From Verrucomicrobiaceae bacterium UBA2429 (GTDB lineage Bacteria; Verrucomicrobiota; Verrucomicrobiia; Verrucomicrobiales; Verrucomicrobiaceae): 64,000 nt of DNA. Both the position numbers and the translations under genes were made by a program. The notes under the pieces were generated by a model. The model was not told where the DNA came from and did not search any database. It saw only the letters and a program-made list of their open reading frames with translations. The stretch covers positions 2,295 to 66,294 of the forward strand of contig DDQZ01000094.1 in NCBI GenBank assembly GCA_002343505.1, read 5' to 3'. Positions 56,927-64,000 of this stretch are shown one piece after another (the first letter of the stretch is position 1; each line of letters opens with the position of its first letter).

Positions 56927-57993
56927 ATTTTGAGCGCGCGCTGCTCTGCGGGCTGGGCAACACCGGCTCGGCCCTCCTGCCTTTGCTGGCCGCGCTGCCG
57001 GGCTTGCGCGAGGTGGTGCTTGTGGATCGGGACCGGATTGAGCGCGCCAATCTGGCCTGCCAGGCGGGTCTCACCGCGGCGGATGTCGGCAGGTCCAAGG
57101 CCCGCGTGCATGCCCGGCGGCTGCGCGGGCTGCGTCCGGGCTTGAAAGTCGTGGCCTACGAACAGGACCTGGCGCGCATCCCGCTCGGCGAGTGGCATGG
57201 CGCGCTGGTGGCGGGCTGTCTGGACAACAACGAGGCCAGGGTCGTGCTCAATGCCGGCGCCTTTCGCGCGCGCGCCGCCTTGCTGCTGGACCTGGGGGTG
57301 CGCGCCGACAACCGCCTGGCTCGCGTCTCTGTGCTGCATCCCTGCCGCGCCGGGTCCGCCTGCCTAGAGTGCTCGTGGTCCGAGGCCGACTACTCGCCCG
57401 CGCGCCACGCCTGCGCTCCGCCCGCGCCTGCCTCCGGCGCTTCCGCCGCTCTCGGCGCCCTGGCCGCTTCTCTCGCCATGCTGGAGATCGAAAAACTGCG
57501 CGACTCCGCGCTCGAACCCGTCGCGCGCGAGGTGGTGGTGTGCGCGGACTCGCACGAGATTTTTTCGAGCGCACTGCACCGCCGGTCTGCCTGCCGCTTT
57601 GAGCACTCGGCGTTGAATCTCTCCACCGCTCCGCTGTCACTGGATGCCACCACCCTGGGTGAGTTTTTCCACTTGGCGTCCGTGCGAGGCGCGACTGCCA
57701 TGCGCGTTGAAGGCCGGTTTTATCACCCGCCGCTTTCATGCTCCGCCGGATGCGGTGGCAGGCTCGCTCCAGGGTTCCGCCCGCGCGGCGGCGGCGGCGT
57801 GTGTCAGGTCTGCGGCAGGCCTTCTGCCGGCGCCGCAGCTTTCCAGTGCCAGACCGTGCTCGCGCAGGCCGAATGGCCGCCGCTTCTCGGCATCCCCCTC
57901 TCCAGACTTGGACTGCGCGACCGCGATGTCATCACGCTCGCCGCCGCTGACGGCCAGCCTTCCAGTTTCTTGATCACGCTCACATCCTCATGA
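56923..57993 (+). CDS. E1-like ubiquitin-activating enzyme (ThiF/MoeB fold)
   Basis: 356 residues. Rossmann nucleotide site GLGNTGSA (10-17), VLVDRDRIERANL (33-45) with the Asp and Arg that bind ATP and Mg, and a Cys-rich centre (C141, C147, C150, C164: ACLECSWSEADYS) that can hold the zinc site and/or the transfer Cys. A C-terminal zinc ribbon-like unit (C273, C277, C294, C297; CQVCG) is an extra. E1 enzymes adenylate the C-terminus of a ubiquitin-like protein. Shine-Dalgarno AGGAGG (56911-56916) lies 6 bp before the ATG, which supports this start. The next gene overlaps by 4 bp. Confidence 0.88.
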   Translation: MNFERALLCGLGNTGSALLPLLAALPGLREVVLVDRDRIERANLACQAGLTAADVGRSKARVHARRLRGLRPGLKVVAYEQDLARIPLGEWHGALVAGCLDNNEARVVLNAGAFRARAALLLDLGVRADNRLARVSVLHPCRAGSACLECSWSEADYSPARHACAPPAPASGASAALGALAASLAMLEIEKLRDSALEPVAREVVVCADSHEIFSSALHRRSACRFEHSALNLSTAPLSLDATTLGEFFHLASVRGATAMRVEGRFYHPPLSCSAGCGGRLAPGFRPRGGGGVCQVCGRPSAGAAAFQCQTVLAQAEWPPLLGIPLSRLGLRDRDVITLAAADGQPSSFLITLTSS

Positions 57994-58547
57994 ACCCCGC
58001 CCAGCCCATCCACAGTCTGGAGGCGGAACTCGCCCTCCTCGGCATCACCGGCCCTTTTGCCGCTTTTCTCAATGCCCAGCACAAGCTCGCGTCCGCGCTT
58101 GACCAGGCGGGGGATGTGCTGCGCGTGACCCGAGCTGGAGCGGACCGCTTTTTGCTTAGCTTTCAATGCCGCACCCTCATCGGCTCCAATCAGCGCGACT
58201 GCCGCGCGGCGGACTGCCGGGTGATGGCGGGCATTTGGTTTCCGCAGGATTACCTGCGCCGCGCGTCAACCGCGGATGTGGTCACGCTGCTTGATCCCCG
58301 CGTCTTCCACCCTAACCTACGCGGGGGAGTCTTTTGCTTCGAATTGAAGCCGGGCATGGGTTTGCGGGACCTGGCTCATGTGATCTATGAGCTGCTCTCA
58401 TGGCAGACGGTCAACACCGTTCACGGCTTGGACGATGAGGCCCTGGACTGGGCGCGCGCCAACCGCAACCTCTGGCCGCTGGACACGCGGCCGCTTTTTT
58501 CCAAACGCGCTCCGGCGGCGGAGAAGGAGGATACCGGCCATGTCTGA
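57990..58547 (+). CDS. E2-like ubiquitin-conjugating enzyme (UBC fold)
   Basis: 185 residues. The UBC core is recognisable: N-terminal helix, a central sheet with GIWFPQDY, then DPRVFHPNLRGGVFCFEL, matching the FHPN...G-x-CL block of eukaryotic E2s with candidate active Cys116, and a C-terminal helix pair (LRDLAHVIYELLSWQTVN; DDEALDWARANRN) like the L-x-x-LL...A..-W...N region of E2s. It should take the activated modifier from the E1 and pass it to a target. It overlaps the E1 stop by 4 bp. No close E2 family name is certain. Confidence 0.82.
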   Translation: MNPAQPIHSLEAELALLGITGPFAAFLNAQHKLASALDQAGDVLRVTRAGADRFLLSFQCRTLIGSNQRDCRAADCRVMAGIWFPQDYLRRASTADVVTLLDPRVFHPNLRGGVFCFELKPGMGLRDLAHVIYELLSWQTVNTVHGLDDEALDWARANRNLWPLDTRPLFSKRAPAAEKEDTGHV

Positions 58548-59229
58548 CTTCCTCGCCTATGAAGCTCACGGTCCTGTCTTGGATTCCCGTGACGGCTGGC
58601 TCGTGGCCGAAATCCCGGTTGAGGAATCCCCGGCTCCGGCGGTGCTGGAGGTGTTGGCGCGCCAGGCGAGCTTCCCGCCGCGCTGGAAGCATGTGCTGCT
58701 GCCGGCTGGCGGCATGGTGCTGCGTGCTGAATGGATATCAGGCGCGGAGACACCCGGTGTGCGGAGTCAGGAGCCGGTTGACTGGCGCTCGCTGGTGAAA
58801 AGCGCCGGGATTGAGCCGCTGAACTCCGGCGCGGCACGGTCCCGGCGAGCCGCGCCGGACGCGGCGGCGCGTTTTGCCCTGCCCGGCTGCGCGGGGCGCG
58901 CCCAGGGCGCCAGGATGTGGGTGACGCTACTCAATGACGACACGGACAGCGCGCCCGACTCTGCCGTGCTTGAGGCCCGGAGTCTGCTCATGCTGCGCCT
59001 CCAGTCCCGCCTGCGACTGGTGCGCGCTGCCGCCGCCGATGGCGCCTGGCAGATCGAGGCCGCCTTTGCCGCTCCACCCTCCTCGCCCGCGGTGGCGCTT
59101 GCCGCGCGCGCACTGGCCGCGGCCGCTCGCATGGCCGCCGCCGAGATTGCCGCGCTGGCTGACCCCTCTCTGGCTCGGGCCTACCTGGCCCGCGCCGGCC
59201 ACCCAAACAAACCACACCACCACCCGTGA
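58540..59229 (+). CDS. Unknown protein between E2 and Ubl genes
   Basis: 229 residues, unrecognised. The N-terminal third (residues 1-70) contains PPRWKHVLLPAGGMVLRAEW, which resembles SPRWECVLLPAGRAVRLGA of the RING protein at the start of the operon, suggesting a shared domain. The rest is Ala-rich: a beta segment (ARMWVTLLNDD), then helices (LMLRLQSRLRLVRAAAADG; ALAARALAAAARMAAAEIAAL), perhaps coiled coil. AAGGAGG at 58524-58530 is a good ribosome site for the ATG at 58540, 8 bp inside the E2 gene. It may be an accessory or substrate-binding subunit. Confidence 0.55.
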   Translation: MSDFLAYEAHGPVLDSRDGWLVAEIPVEESPAPAVLEVLARQASFPPRWKHVLLPAGGMVLRAEWISGAETPGVRSQEPVDWRSLVKSAGIEPLNSGAARSRRAAPDAAARFALPGCAGRAQGARMWVTLLNDDTDSAPDSAVLEARSLLMLRLQSRLRLVRAAAADGAWQIEAAFAAPPSSPAVALAARALAAAARMAAAEIAALADPSLARAYLARAGHPNKPHHHP

Positions 59230-59231
59230 TC

Positions 59232-59510
59232 ATGAACACCACGACCCTGCCCAACACCCGCATCAAACTGCGCGACATCACCGGCGCGCGCCGCTTCAGC
59301 CTGCCTCTGCCCTCCGATCCCGACACCACCGTTGGCGAGATCATCGAGGAGGTGGCCGGCGAGCTCAGCCACACCGACTCCACCGGCCGCGGCATACACT
59401 ACACCCTGCGCCTCGATGACGGCCGCAAGCTGCACCGCAGCGACTCCGCCTCCGAACTCGCGGGCCGCGAGGCCACCCTCATGCCCAATGTGGACGCCGG
59501 GGCTTTTTGA
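59232..59510 (+). CDS. Ubiquitin-like protein
   Basis: 92 residues from the ATG at 59232; a GTG 6 bp earlier is possible. Beta-grasp pattern: RIKLRDITGARRFSLPL, a helix (TVGEIIEEVAGELSH), a middle strand pair (HYTLRLDDGRKLHRS) and LMPNVDAGAF. Its size, operon position between E2 and JAMM genes and strand-helix-strand order fit a Ubl of the YukD/ThiS-like kind. It does not end in Gly-Gly; the C-terminus is VDAGAF, so either AF is trimmed after Gly90 or a different linkage is used. Confidence 0.72.
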   Translation: MNTTTLPNTRIKLRDITGARRFSLPLPSDPDTTVGEIIEEVAGELSHTDSTGRGIHYTLRLDDGRKLHRSDSASELAGREATLMPNVDAGAF

Positions 59511-59531
59511 CTCCCGCTCCCTCATTTCGCC

Positions 59532-60608
59532 ATGTTCGCTCCATCCCGGCATTCCTTCGCCATCCTGCTCAAACGCCACGCGCTTGAGCAGGGTAAGCTG
59601 GTGCTCCAATCCGTGATCGGACGCCGCGGCATCAAGCCCGACTGGACCCCTGCCATCGAAGCCCTGCGCTGGCGTGCGCTAAAACACCAGCATGCGCCGC
59701 CGCGCGCGCTCAACCCCGAGTTCCTGCCCGTCTGGGACGAGAACAAAGGCGGCGCGCCTCACGCCCGCGCGGTGCGTGTGCGCGCCGCCGGGCAGGAGGT
59801 GCTGCTGCCGGCATCGTTTTTTCAAACCGCCGCGGCGGCTTCCGCCTCCGACGTGCCCGGAATCGGCGCTCTTGCCGCGCCTGCGGCTGACCACGACGAG
59901 GACGGCGCGGACGGCGGCGGCGTCACCACTTGGGAGTTGCTGGCTTTCGAGCAGGGCGGAGCGCCCGCGATGCAAAAAAAATTCGCGCTCGAAAACGACG
60001 AGCCTGAAGACGTGCGCTTCCACGCGGCGGACATCGGAACGCTTTTGGCGCGCTCAGAGGCGGTGCCCGTGCCAGACGACGAGGACGCAGGGGCTGAGCA
60101 TGAGGTGGACGAGGTCTTCGTCCCGCGCGTCATCGCGGGCAGGATCCTGCAGGCAGCGCAAAACGCGGGCGCGGTGGAGACAGGCGGCACCCTGCTGGGC
60201 CGGCTGCTGCGGGACGAGGCGCGCGGTACGATGGCGGCTGAGGTCCTGGCCTATGTGCCCGCGTTCAACGCCCCCGCCACCCTGACCACGCTCACTTTTA
60301 CCGACGAGCACTTCGCGTGCGTGCAGGACACGCTGGTGCGCGAGCCATGCGCCGACTCACTCATCGGTTTCGCGCACAGCCACCCTTCATCTCATTTTTG
60401 CCCGCCCTCCTGCCCGCCGGAGCGGCGCGCCCTCTGCCCGCGCCAGCGCGCGGTGCTGAGCGCGGCGGACCTGGCCATGATTCAGACGGTCTTCCCACGC
60501 GCTTACTCCGTCTTCCTGCTGGCCAACATGGCTGACAGCGGCCCCACGCTGGCCTGTTTCGGCTGGGCTGGCGGCAGCGTCGTCAGGCGGCCTTACCGTC
60601 TGGTCTAG
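59532..60608 (+). CDS. JAMM (Mov34/JAB) metallopeptidase, deconjugase-like
   Basis: 358 residues. The C-terminal 160 residues are a JAB domain with the full JAMM set: Glu216 (VETGG), His282 and His284 in AHSHP, and Ser310/Asp313 in LSAADLA. Between HSHP and SAAD is an insertion of about 20 residues rich in Pro/Cys (C290, C294, C302), perhaps an extra zinc site. The N-terminal 190 residues are of unknown type and contain acidic segments (DHDEDGADGG; PDDEDAGAE). JAMM peptidases remove ubiquitin-like tags or process their C-termini. 21 bp after the Ubl gene. Confidence 0.85.
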   Translation: MFAPSRHSFAILLKRHALEQGKLVLQSVIGRRGIKPDWTPAIEALRWRALKHQHAPPRALNPEFLPVWDENKGGAPHARAVRVRAAGQEVLLPASFFQTAAAASASDVPGIGALAAPAADHDEDGADGGGVTTWELLAFEQGGAPAMQKKFALENDEPEDVRFHAADIGTLLARSEAVPVPDDEDAGAEHEVDEVFVPRVIAGRILQAAQNAGAVETGGTLLGRLLRDEARGTMAAEVLAYVPAFNAPATLTTLTFTDEHFACVQDTLVREPCADSLIGFAHSHPSSHFCPPSCPPERRALCPRQRAVLSAADLAMIQTVFPRAYSVFLLANMADSGPTLACFGWAGGSVVRRPYRLV

Positions 60609-60632
60609 CCATTAATCTCACCCCCCTATCCC

Positions 60633-62360
60633 ATGCCACGCACCATGCACCCCTCCCGCGAGGAACTCGCCGAAATCATCAAACTCGCCACCGATCTCAC
60701 CGATCCAGGGCACCCCGTCTCCGTGGAGCAGCTTGCGAGCTGCGCTGACGAGGAGGCGCGCGCCCCGCTGCTGCGTCTCTGCGCCACCGAAGCGCGCCGG
60801 CAAAAGGAGTGCGTTCGGCGCATGGCGGGGATCAATGAGCGGCTCTCCGAGCAGAACAAGCTGCTGACCGGCGAGCCGTTGATCGAGGCTGTCTTCATCC
60901 GCGCAGCGGAGAATGACAAGGCCGTCGTGTTTGCGCGCGGTCACAGGCAGCAGGTGGCTGTGGACGCAGGCGTGGACGCGCGCGCGCTCAAGCCGGGGGA
61001 CGGCGTTTTGCTGGCTAAAGGTGGCGCGGCCATCATCGGCAGATGCGCCGCGTCTCTGAACGGCTGCGTCGTGGCCGGGTTTGTCCGCTGGGCTGGCGCG
61101 AGGATGCTGGTGGAATACGGCGCGGGCCAGAAAGAGCTGCTGGAGGTTCCTCCCGGCGCTCTCGAAGACCCGGCTGTGGCGGGCATCGAGGCGGGAAGCG
61201 AAGTGCTCTGCCACGGAGAGGCCCGGATTTTTCTCGAACTGCTGCCCAAGGCCGCTGGCGACCATTTCAGCATACTCAAGGAGCCGCCTTCCGTCTCCGG
61301 GTCCGACATGGGCGGCATGGAGGACCTCTACCAGAGGATCAAAACCACGCTGTGCGCCTGCCTCCTGCATGGTGACAGTGCGCGCCTTTTTGGCCTGTCC
61401 GCGCGGCCCGGCGTGCTGCTTGCCGGCCCCCCCGGCGTGGGCAAGACATTGATCGCCAAACGGCTCGCGGCGGAACTCAAGGCGGGGCACGGGAACTGCG
61501 TCTTCGCCTCGGTGAAGCCGGGTGAGTTTGCCTCCAAGTGGTATGGCGAGGCGGAGGCCAGAGTGCGCGCCGCCTTCAAGCACCTCAACACCCATGCCGC
61601 CCGGGGGCTTGTGGTGCTTTACCTCGACGAGGTGGAGTGCCTGGGCAGGACTCGCGGCTTCGCCCCCGGCGGCGTGCATGACGACAAAGTGCTCGCCTGC
61701 GTGCTGGCCGAACTGGATGGACTGCAGAGTCTGTCCAACGTGGCCGTCATCGCCTCCACCAACCGTGTCGAAATGCTCGACCCGGCCTTTGTGGAAAGGA
61801 TCGGCGGCTCGATCATTCATGTGCCGCGCCCGGACGCGCGCACCGCGGCGGAGATGCTCAAAGTCCACCTGCCTGAGCACATGCCATTCTCCCCCAATGG
61901 AGCCGAAAGGCATGTCACACGCTCCGCCCTGATCGAGGCCGCCGTCGCCCTGCTGTATGCGGACAACGCGCCCGCGTCAGCCATTGCCAAGGTGACCTTC
62001 ACTGACGGCAAACAGCGTGTCGTCCTCGCGCGTGAGCTGGTCAGCGGACGCCTGCTCGCCAGCCTTGCCGACGCCGCCAAACGCCGCGCCCACGACCGCT
62101 TCATCCAGGTTGGCGGCGGCGGCATCCGCGTCGAGGACATCGAATGGGCCGCGCATGAAACAGCGGAGCGCATGAGGCGCCTGCTCACGCGTGAAAACAT
62201 CCACCACTATCTCACGGACCTGCCGCAGACCACCCAGGTGCTCAGTGTGGATCCGGTCATGCCTCCCGGCGCGGCGGAGGGGCCGCCTCTCATCGTGCCC
62301 CGCCCCATCCAGGATGATGACTGGATCATTCAACTTCTCGACCCGGAATCACAGCCATGA
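60633..62360 (+). CDS. Proteasome-associated AAA+ ATPase (Mpa/ARC-like)
   Basis: 575 residues in the order of Mpa/ARC: N-terminal coiled coil (about 42-80), OB-type beta domains (82-205), one AAA+ module with Walker A GPPGVGKT (265-272), pore loop KWYGE (302-306), Walker B VVLYLDE (327-333) and a long helical C-terminus (ARELVSGRLLASLADAAKRR) that matches Mpa. In actinobacteria this hexamer unfolds pupylated proteins for the 20S proteasome. Here the second region of homology lacks the usual RPGRLD Arg finger (reads FVERIGGSI), and the end is PESQP, not GQYL, so docking on a 20S core is doubtful. Next gene overlaps by 4 bp. Confidence 0.9.
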   Translation: MPRTMHPSREELAEIIKLATDLTDPGHPVSVEQLASCADEEARAPLLRLCATEARRQKECVRRMAGINERLSEQNKLLTGEPLIEAVFIRAAENDKAVVFARGHRQQVAVDAGVDARALKPGDGVLLAKGGAAIIGRCAASLNGCVVAGFVRWAGARMLVEYGAGQKELLEVPPGALEDPAVAGIEAGSEVLCHGEARIFLELLPKAAGDHFSILKEPPSVSGSDMGGMEDLYQRIKTTLCACLLHGDSARLFGLSARPGVLLAGPPGVGKTLIAKRLAAELKAGHGNCVFASVKPGEFASKWYGEAEARVRAAFKHLNTHAARGLVVLYLDEVECLGRTRGFAPGGVHDDKVLACVLAELDGLQSLSNVAVIASTNRVEMLDPAFVERIGGSIIHVPRPDARTAAEMLKVHLPEHMPFSPNGAERHVTRSALIEAAVALLYADNAPASAIAKVTFTDGKQRVVLARELVSGRLLASLADAAKRRAHDRFIQVGGGGIRVEDIEWAAHETAERMRRLLTRENIHHYLTDLPQTTQVLSVDPVMPPGAAEGPPLIVPRPIQDDDWIIQLLDPESQP

Positions 62361-64000
62361 ATTATCGCGCGCGACCCAAGCTCCGCAGTGTGCCCAAAAC
62401 CATCGGCGGTGATGTCGAACTGGCCAACTTCATGACCGGCCTGCCGGCGGACTACGCCCTTGATGTCAACGCCGTCAGCGCGCGCCTCATCCTCGCCGCA
62501 GTGCCCGGCGTCGTCACCGCCATCCCGTCCGTCCATGCCTCTGTTCGCGCGGCGGCGGGCCAGCAGGAGTTCCCCGTTGGCGCGCTGGACGAGGACACGC
62601 CCGGCTTCGACACCACCCAGCGCGGGCTGCAATACTACCACCCAGTGGACTGGGGGCGCTTGTTCCTCGGCAATGGCGGCTCCTGTTACATTGACGCCGA
62701 CCACCCCGAGATTTGCGTGCCGGAGTGCGCCTCCGCCCTCGATCATCTGACGTGGACGCGCGCCGGCCTCGAAATCTGCCGGCGCGCCATGCTCGCCGCC
62801 AATGCCGGGCTGGCAGCGGAGGGCGGCGGCAGGATACGGCTGCTGGCCAACAATTCGGACGGGCGCGGCAACTCCTACGGCAGCCACATCAACATCTGCG
62901 TCACGGACGAATGCTGGTCCGCTGTCTGCCTGAAAAACGGCCCTGCTGCTGCCTTCACCGCCTCCGCCTTCGCGGTGCTGGCGGCTCTGTTCGGCCAGGG
63001 CAAGGCCGGGCATGAGGCCTATGGCGCCCCCTGCAAATACCAGCTCTCCCAGCGCGCCGACTTCTTCAACGTGACACGGGAGTTCTCCACCCAGTGGCCG
63101 AACCGCGGCCTCATCAACACGCGGCAGGAGCCGCACGCGGCGGCGCGGCACGGTGTGGAGCGCATGCACATCATCCCCTTTGACTTCGCACTTTCCCAGA
63201 GCGCGCATTTGATAAAAACCGGACTGCTGCAGTTGCTCTTCGCTCTCATCGAGTCGGGCGCGCCCCTGCCGGAGGCGCTGATTCTGCGCGATCCCGTGAC
63301 TGCCTTTCAGCGCTTCAGCCGGGACGTGGCCCTGAAAGCCGCCGTGCCCGCGCAGTCGGGCAGCGAGACGGGCATCATCGAATGGTTCGAGAGATTTCTG
63401 GATCTGCTTGAGGGATGGAAGGAAGGCTTTGAGGACTCGGTGCCCGGCGCCGGCAGCATCCTCTTGCATGCCCGCTGGCTTTCGGAAGCGCTGCGGGCGC
63501 GGGATCACTCCGGGCTGGCCGCGCACCTGGACGGCTGGAGCAAACTCGGCCTGCTGAAGTCCGCCATGTCCTGCGATCCCGCGCTGGACTGGTCCTCGCC
63601 GGAGATCAAGGCGCTGGACCATTTGTATGCTTCCCTGGACGAGGAGGGGTTGTATTTGCAAATGGAGCGCGCTGACAAGGCCATGACGTTTTTCTCCGAA
63701 GCCGATCTCGATGCCGCAATCCGGCAGCCTCCGAAAAACACGCGCGCCGCCCTGCGCGCCCGCCTCATTCGAGTCATCCCGGCCGATCATCTGCGCAGCC
63801 TGGACTGGGGCGAGGTGATCTTCGACCTCGACCCCGGCGGCCGCCCCGTCCGGCTGGCCATGCCCCCGCCCTGGGCGCACGGACTGGACACGCCCGCCGG
63901 ACGCGCCGGCGACTATTCCAAACTTTGCGCGGCGGTGAATGCCGGCGCGTCATTCGAACCCCACCACCACCATGAGCCAGACACAACAGACACGCACAGA
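62357..64000 (+). CDS. dop: Pup deamidase/depupylase Dop-like, 3' end outside window
   Basis: At least 548 residues, open to the window edge. The glutamine-synthetase-like Dop/PafA fold is clear: GGDVEL near residue 17 (equivalent to GTEVEYG), the Dop-type loop DTPGFDTTQRG, CYIDADHPEICVPEC with catalytic Asp113, LANNSDGRGNSYGSH, YQLSQRADF, GLINTRQEPHA, and AAIRQPPKNTRAALRARL. The loop and DWGEVIFDL near the C-terminus fit Dop rather than PafA. Dop converts Pup's C-terminal Gln to Glu and removes Pup from proteins. A His-rich C-terminal stretch (HHHHEPD) is seen before the edge. Confidence 0.93.
   Translation, partial: MNYRARPKLRSVPKTIGGDVELANFMTGLPADYALDVNAVSARLILAAVPGVVTAIPSVHASVRAAAGQQEFPVGALDEDTPGFDTTQRGLQYYHPVDWGRLFLGNGGSCYIDADHPEICVPECASALDHLTWTRAGLEICRRAMLAANAGLAAEGGGRIRLLANNSDGRGNSYGSHINICVTDECWSAVCLKNGPAAAFTASAFAVLAALFGQGKAGHEAYGAPCKYQLSQRADFFNVTREFSTQWPNRGLINTRQEPHAAARHGVERMHIIPFDFALSQSAHLIKTGLLQLLFALIESGAPLPEALILRDPVTAFQRFSRDVALKAAVPAQSGSETGIIEWFERFLDLLEGWKEGFEDSVPGAGSILLHARWLSEALRARDHSGLAAHLDGWSKLGLLKSAMSCDPALDWSSPEIKALDHLYASLDEEGLYLQMERADKAMTFFSEADLDAAIRQPPKNTRAALRARLIRVIPADHLRSLDWGEVIFDLDPGGRPVRLAMPPPWAHGLDTPAGRAGDYSKLCAAVNAGASFEPHHHHEPDTTDTHR
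63972..64000 (+). CDS. Possible start of pup (9 residues visible)
   Basis: ATG at 63972 opens a second frame overlapping the end of dop and reads MSQTQQTRT before the window ends. Pup proteins begin with short Gln/Thr/Arg-rich stretches and their gene directly follows dop in actinobacteria. Nothing more can be seen, so this is only a positional and compositional guess. Confidence 0.35.

Noticed and set aside
62330..63880. Minus-strand open frame opposite dop
   Set aside because: The plus strand matches Dop along its whole length.
56414..64000. 20S proteasome subunits in the operon
   Set aside because: No Ntn-hydrolase or PrcA/PrcB-like sequence is within the window; they may lie beyond the edge or be absent.

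Overview
The window reads as a high-GC chromosome from the Verrucomicrobiota, probably Verrucomicrobiales; that placement is my inference. It rests on several secreted sulfatases, a planctomycete/verrucomicrobial-type cytochrome protein with DUF1549/DUF1553, a DUF1080 protein, a fused LpxC-FabZ enzyme together with LpxA (a Gram-negative lipid A pathway), CTAAAG-centred palindromes and frequent starts without a Shine-Dalgarno site. No rRNA, tRNA or CRISPR array was found.

Region 1 (1-16.2 kb) is mostly core: the end of malate dehydrogenase, a sulfatase, a parallel beta-helix protein, a two-component operon with two sensor kinases around one receiver-only regulator, a CDP-alcohol phosphatidyltransferase, der, a GspE/PilB-type ATPase, and lpxA and lpxC-fabZ. 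Region 2 (15.7-36.7 kb) mixes secreted degradative or respiratory proteins with fmt, an adenylate kinase-like gene, a heptosyltransferase-like gene, glycerate kinase, an NsrR-type regulator overlapping a c-type cytochrome gene, and a GlpT-like transporter. Inside it, a 1.7-kb segment carrying one odd membrane gene with a GspG-like end lies between two 95-bp copies of the 3' end of a metallo-beta-lactamase RNase gene. A probable 6S RNA with an intrinsic terminator lies at 25.4-25.6 kb.

Region 3 (36.8-45.5 kb) has a DUF116-polyprenyl synthase fusion, a secreted glutathione peroxidase and monomeric isocitrate dehydrogenase. It then turns into a degraded accessory patch: a tail-to-tail DUF1778/GNAT toxin-antitoxin pair, a frameshifted Fic gene, a frameshifted helix-hairpin-helix gene and the 3' end of a transposase. 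Region 4 (45.5-51.4 kb) is a fatty-acid use operon: patatin lipase, acyl-CoA ligase-like enzyme, thiolase and a bifunctional hydratase/dehydrogenase. Region 5 (51.5-56.2 kb) holds a phosphodiesterase-like protein, a Tat-exported dimethylformamidase-like protein, a NADAR protein, a hydrolase and a winged-helix regulator.

Region 6 (56.4 kb to the window end) is the highlight. One tightly packed plus-strand operon encodes, in order, a RING-like zinc protein, an E1-like ThiF enzyme, an E2-like UBC-fold protein, an unknown protein, a small ubiquitin-like protein, a JAMM peptidase, an Mpa/ARC-type proteasomal AAA ATPase and a Dop-type Pup deamidase/depupylase. A start codon just before the window edge begins a Pup-like N-terminus. 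The operon joins a eukaryote-like ubiquitin-type conjugation cassette (E1, E2, RING, Ubl, deconjugase) to the ATPase-dop-pup core of the actinobacterial pupylation operon. The natural reading is one protein-tagging and degradation or remodelling pathway with two modifiers, or two pathways sharing the same unfoldase. A winged-helix regulator gene lies divergently upstream, with a palindrome between.
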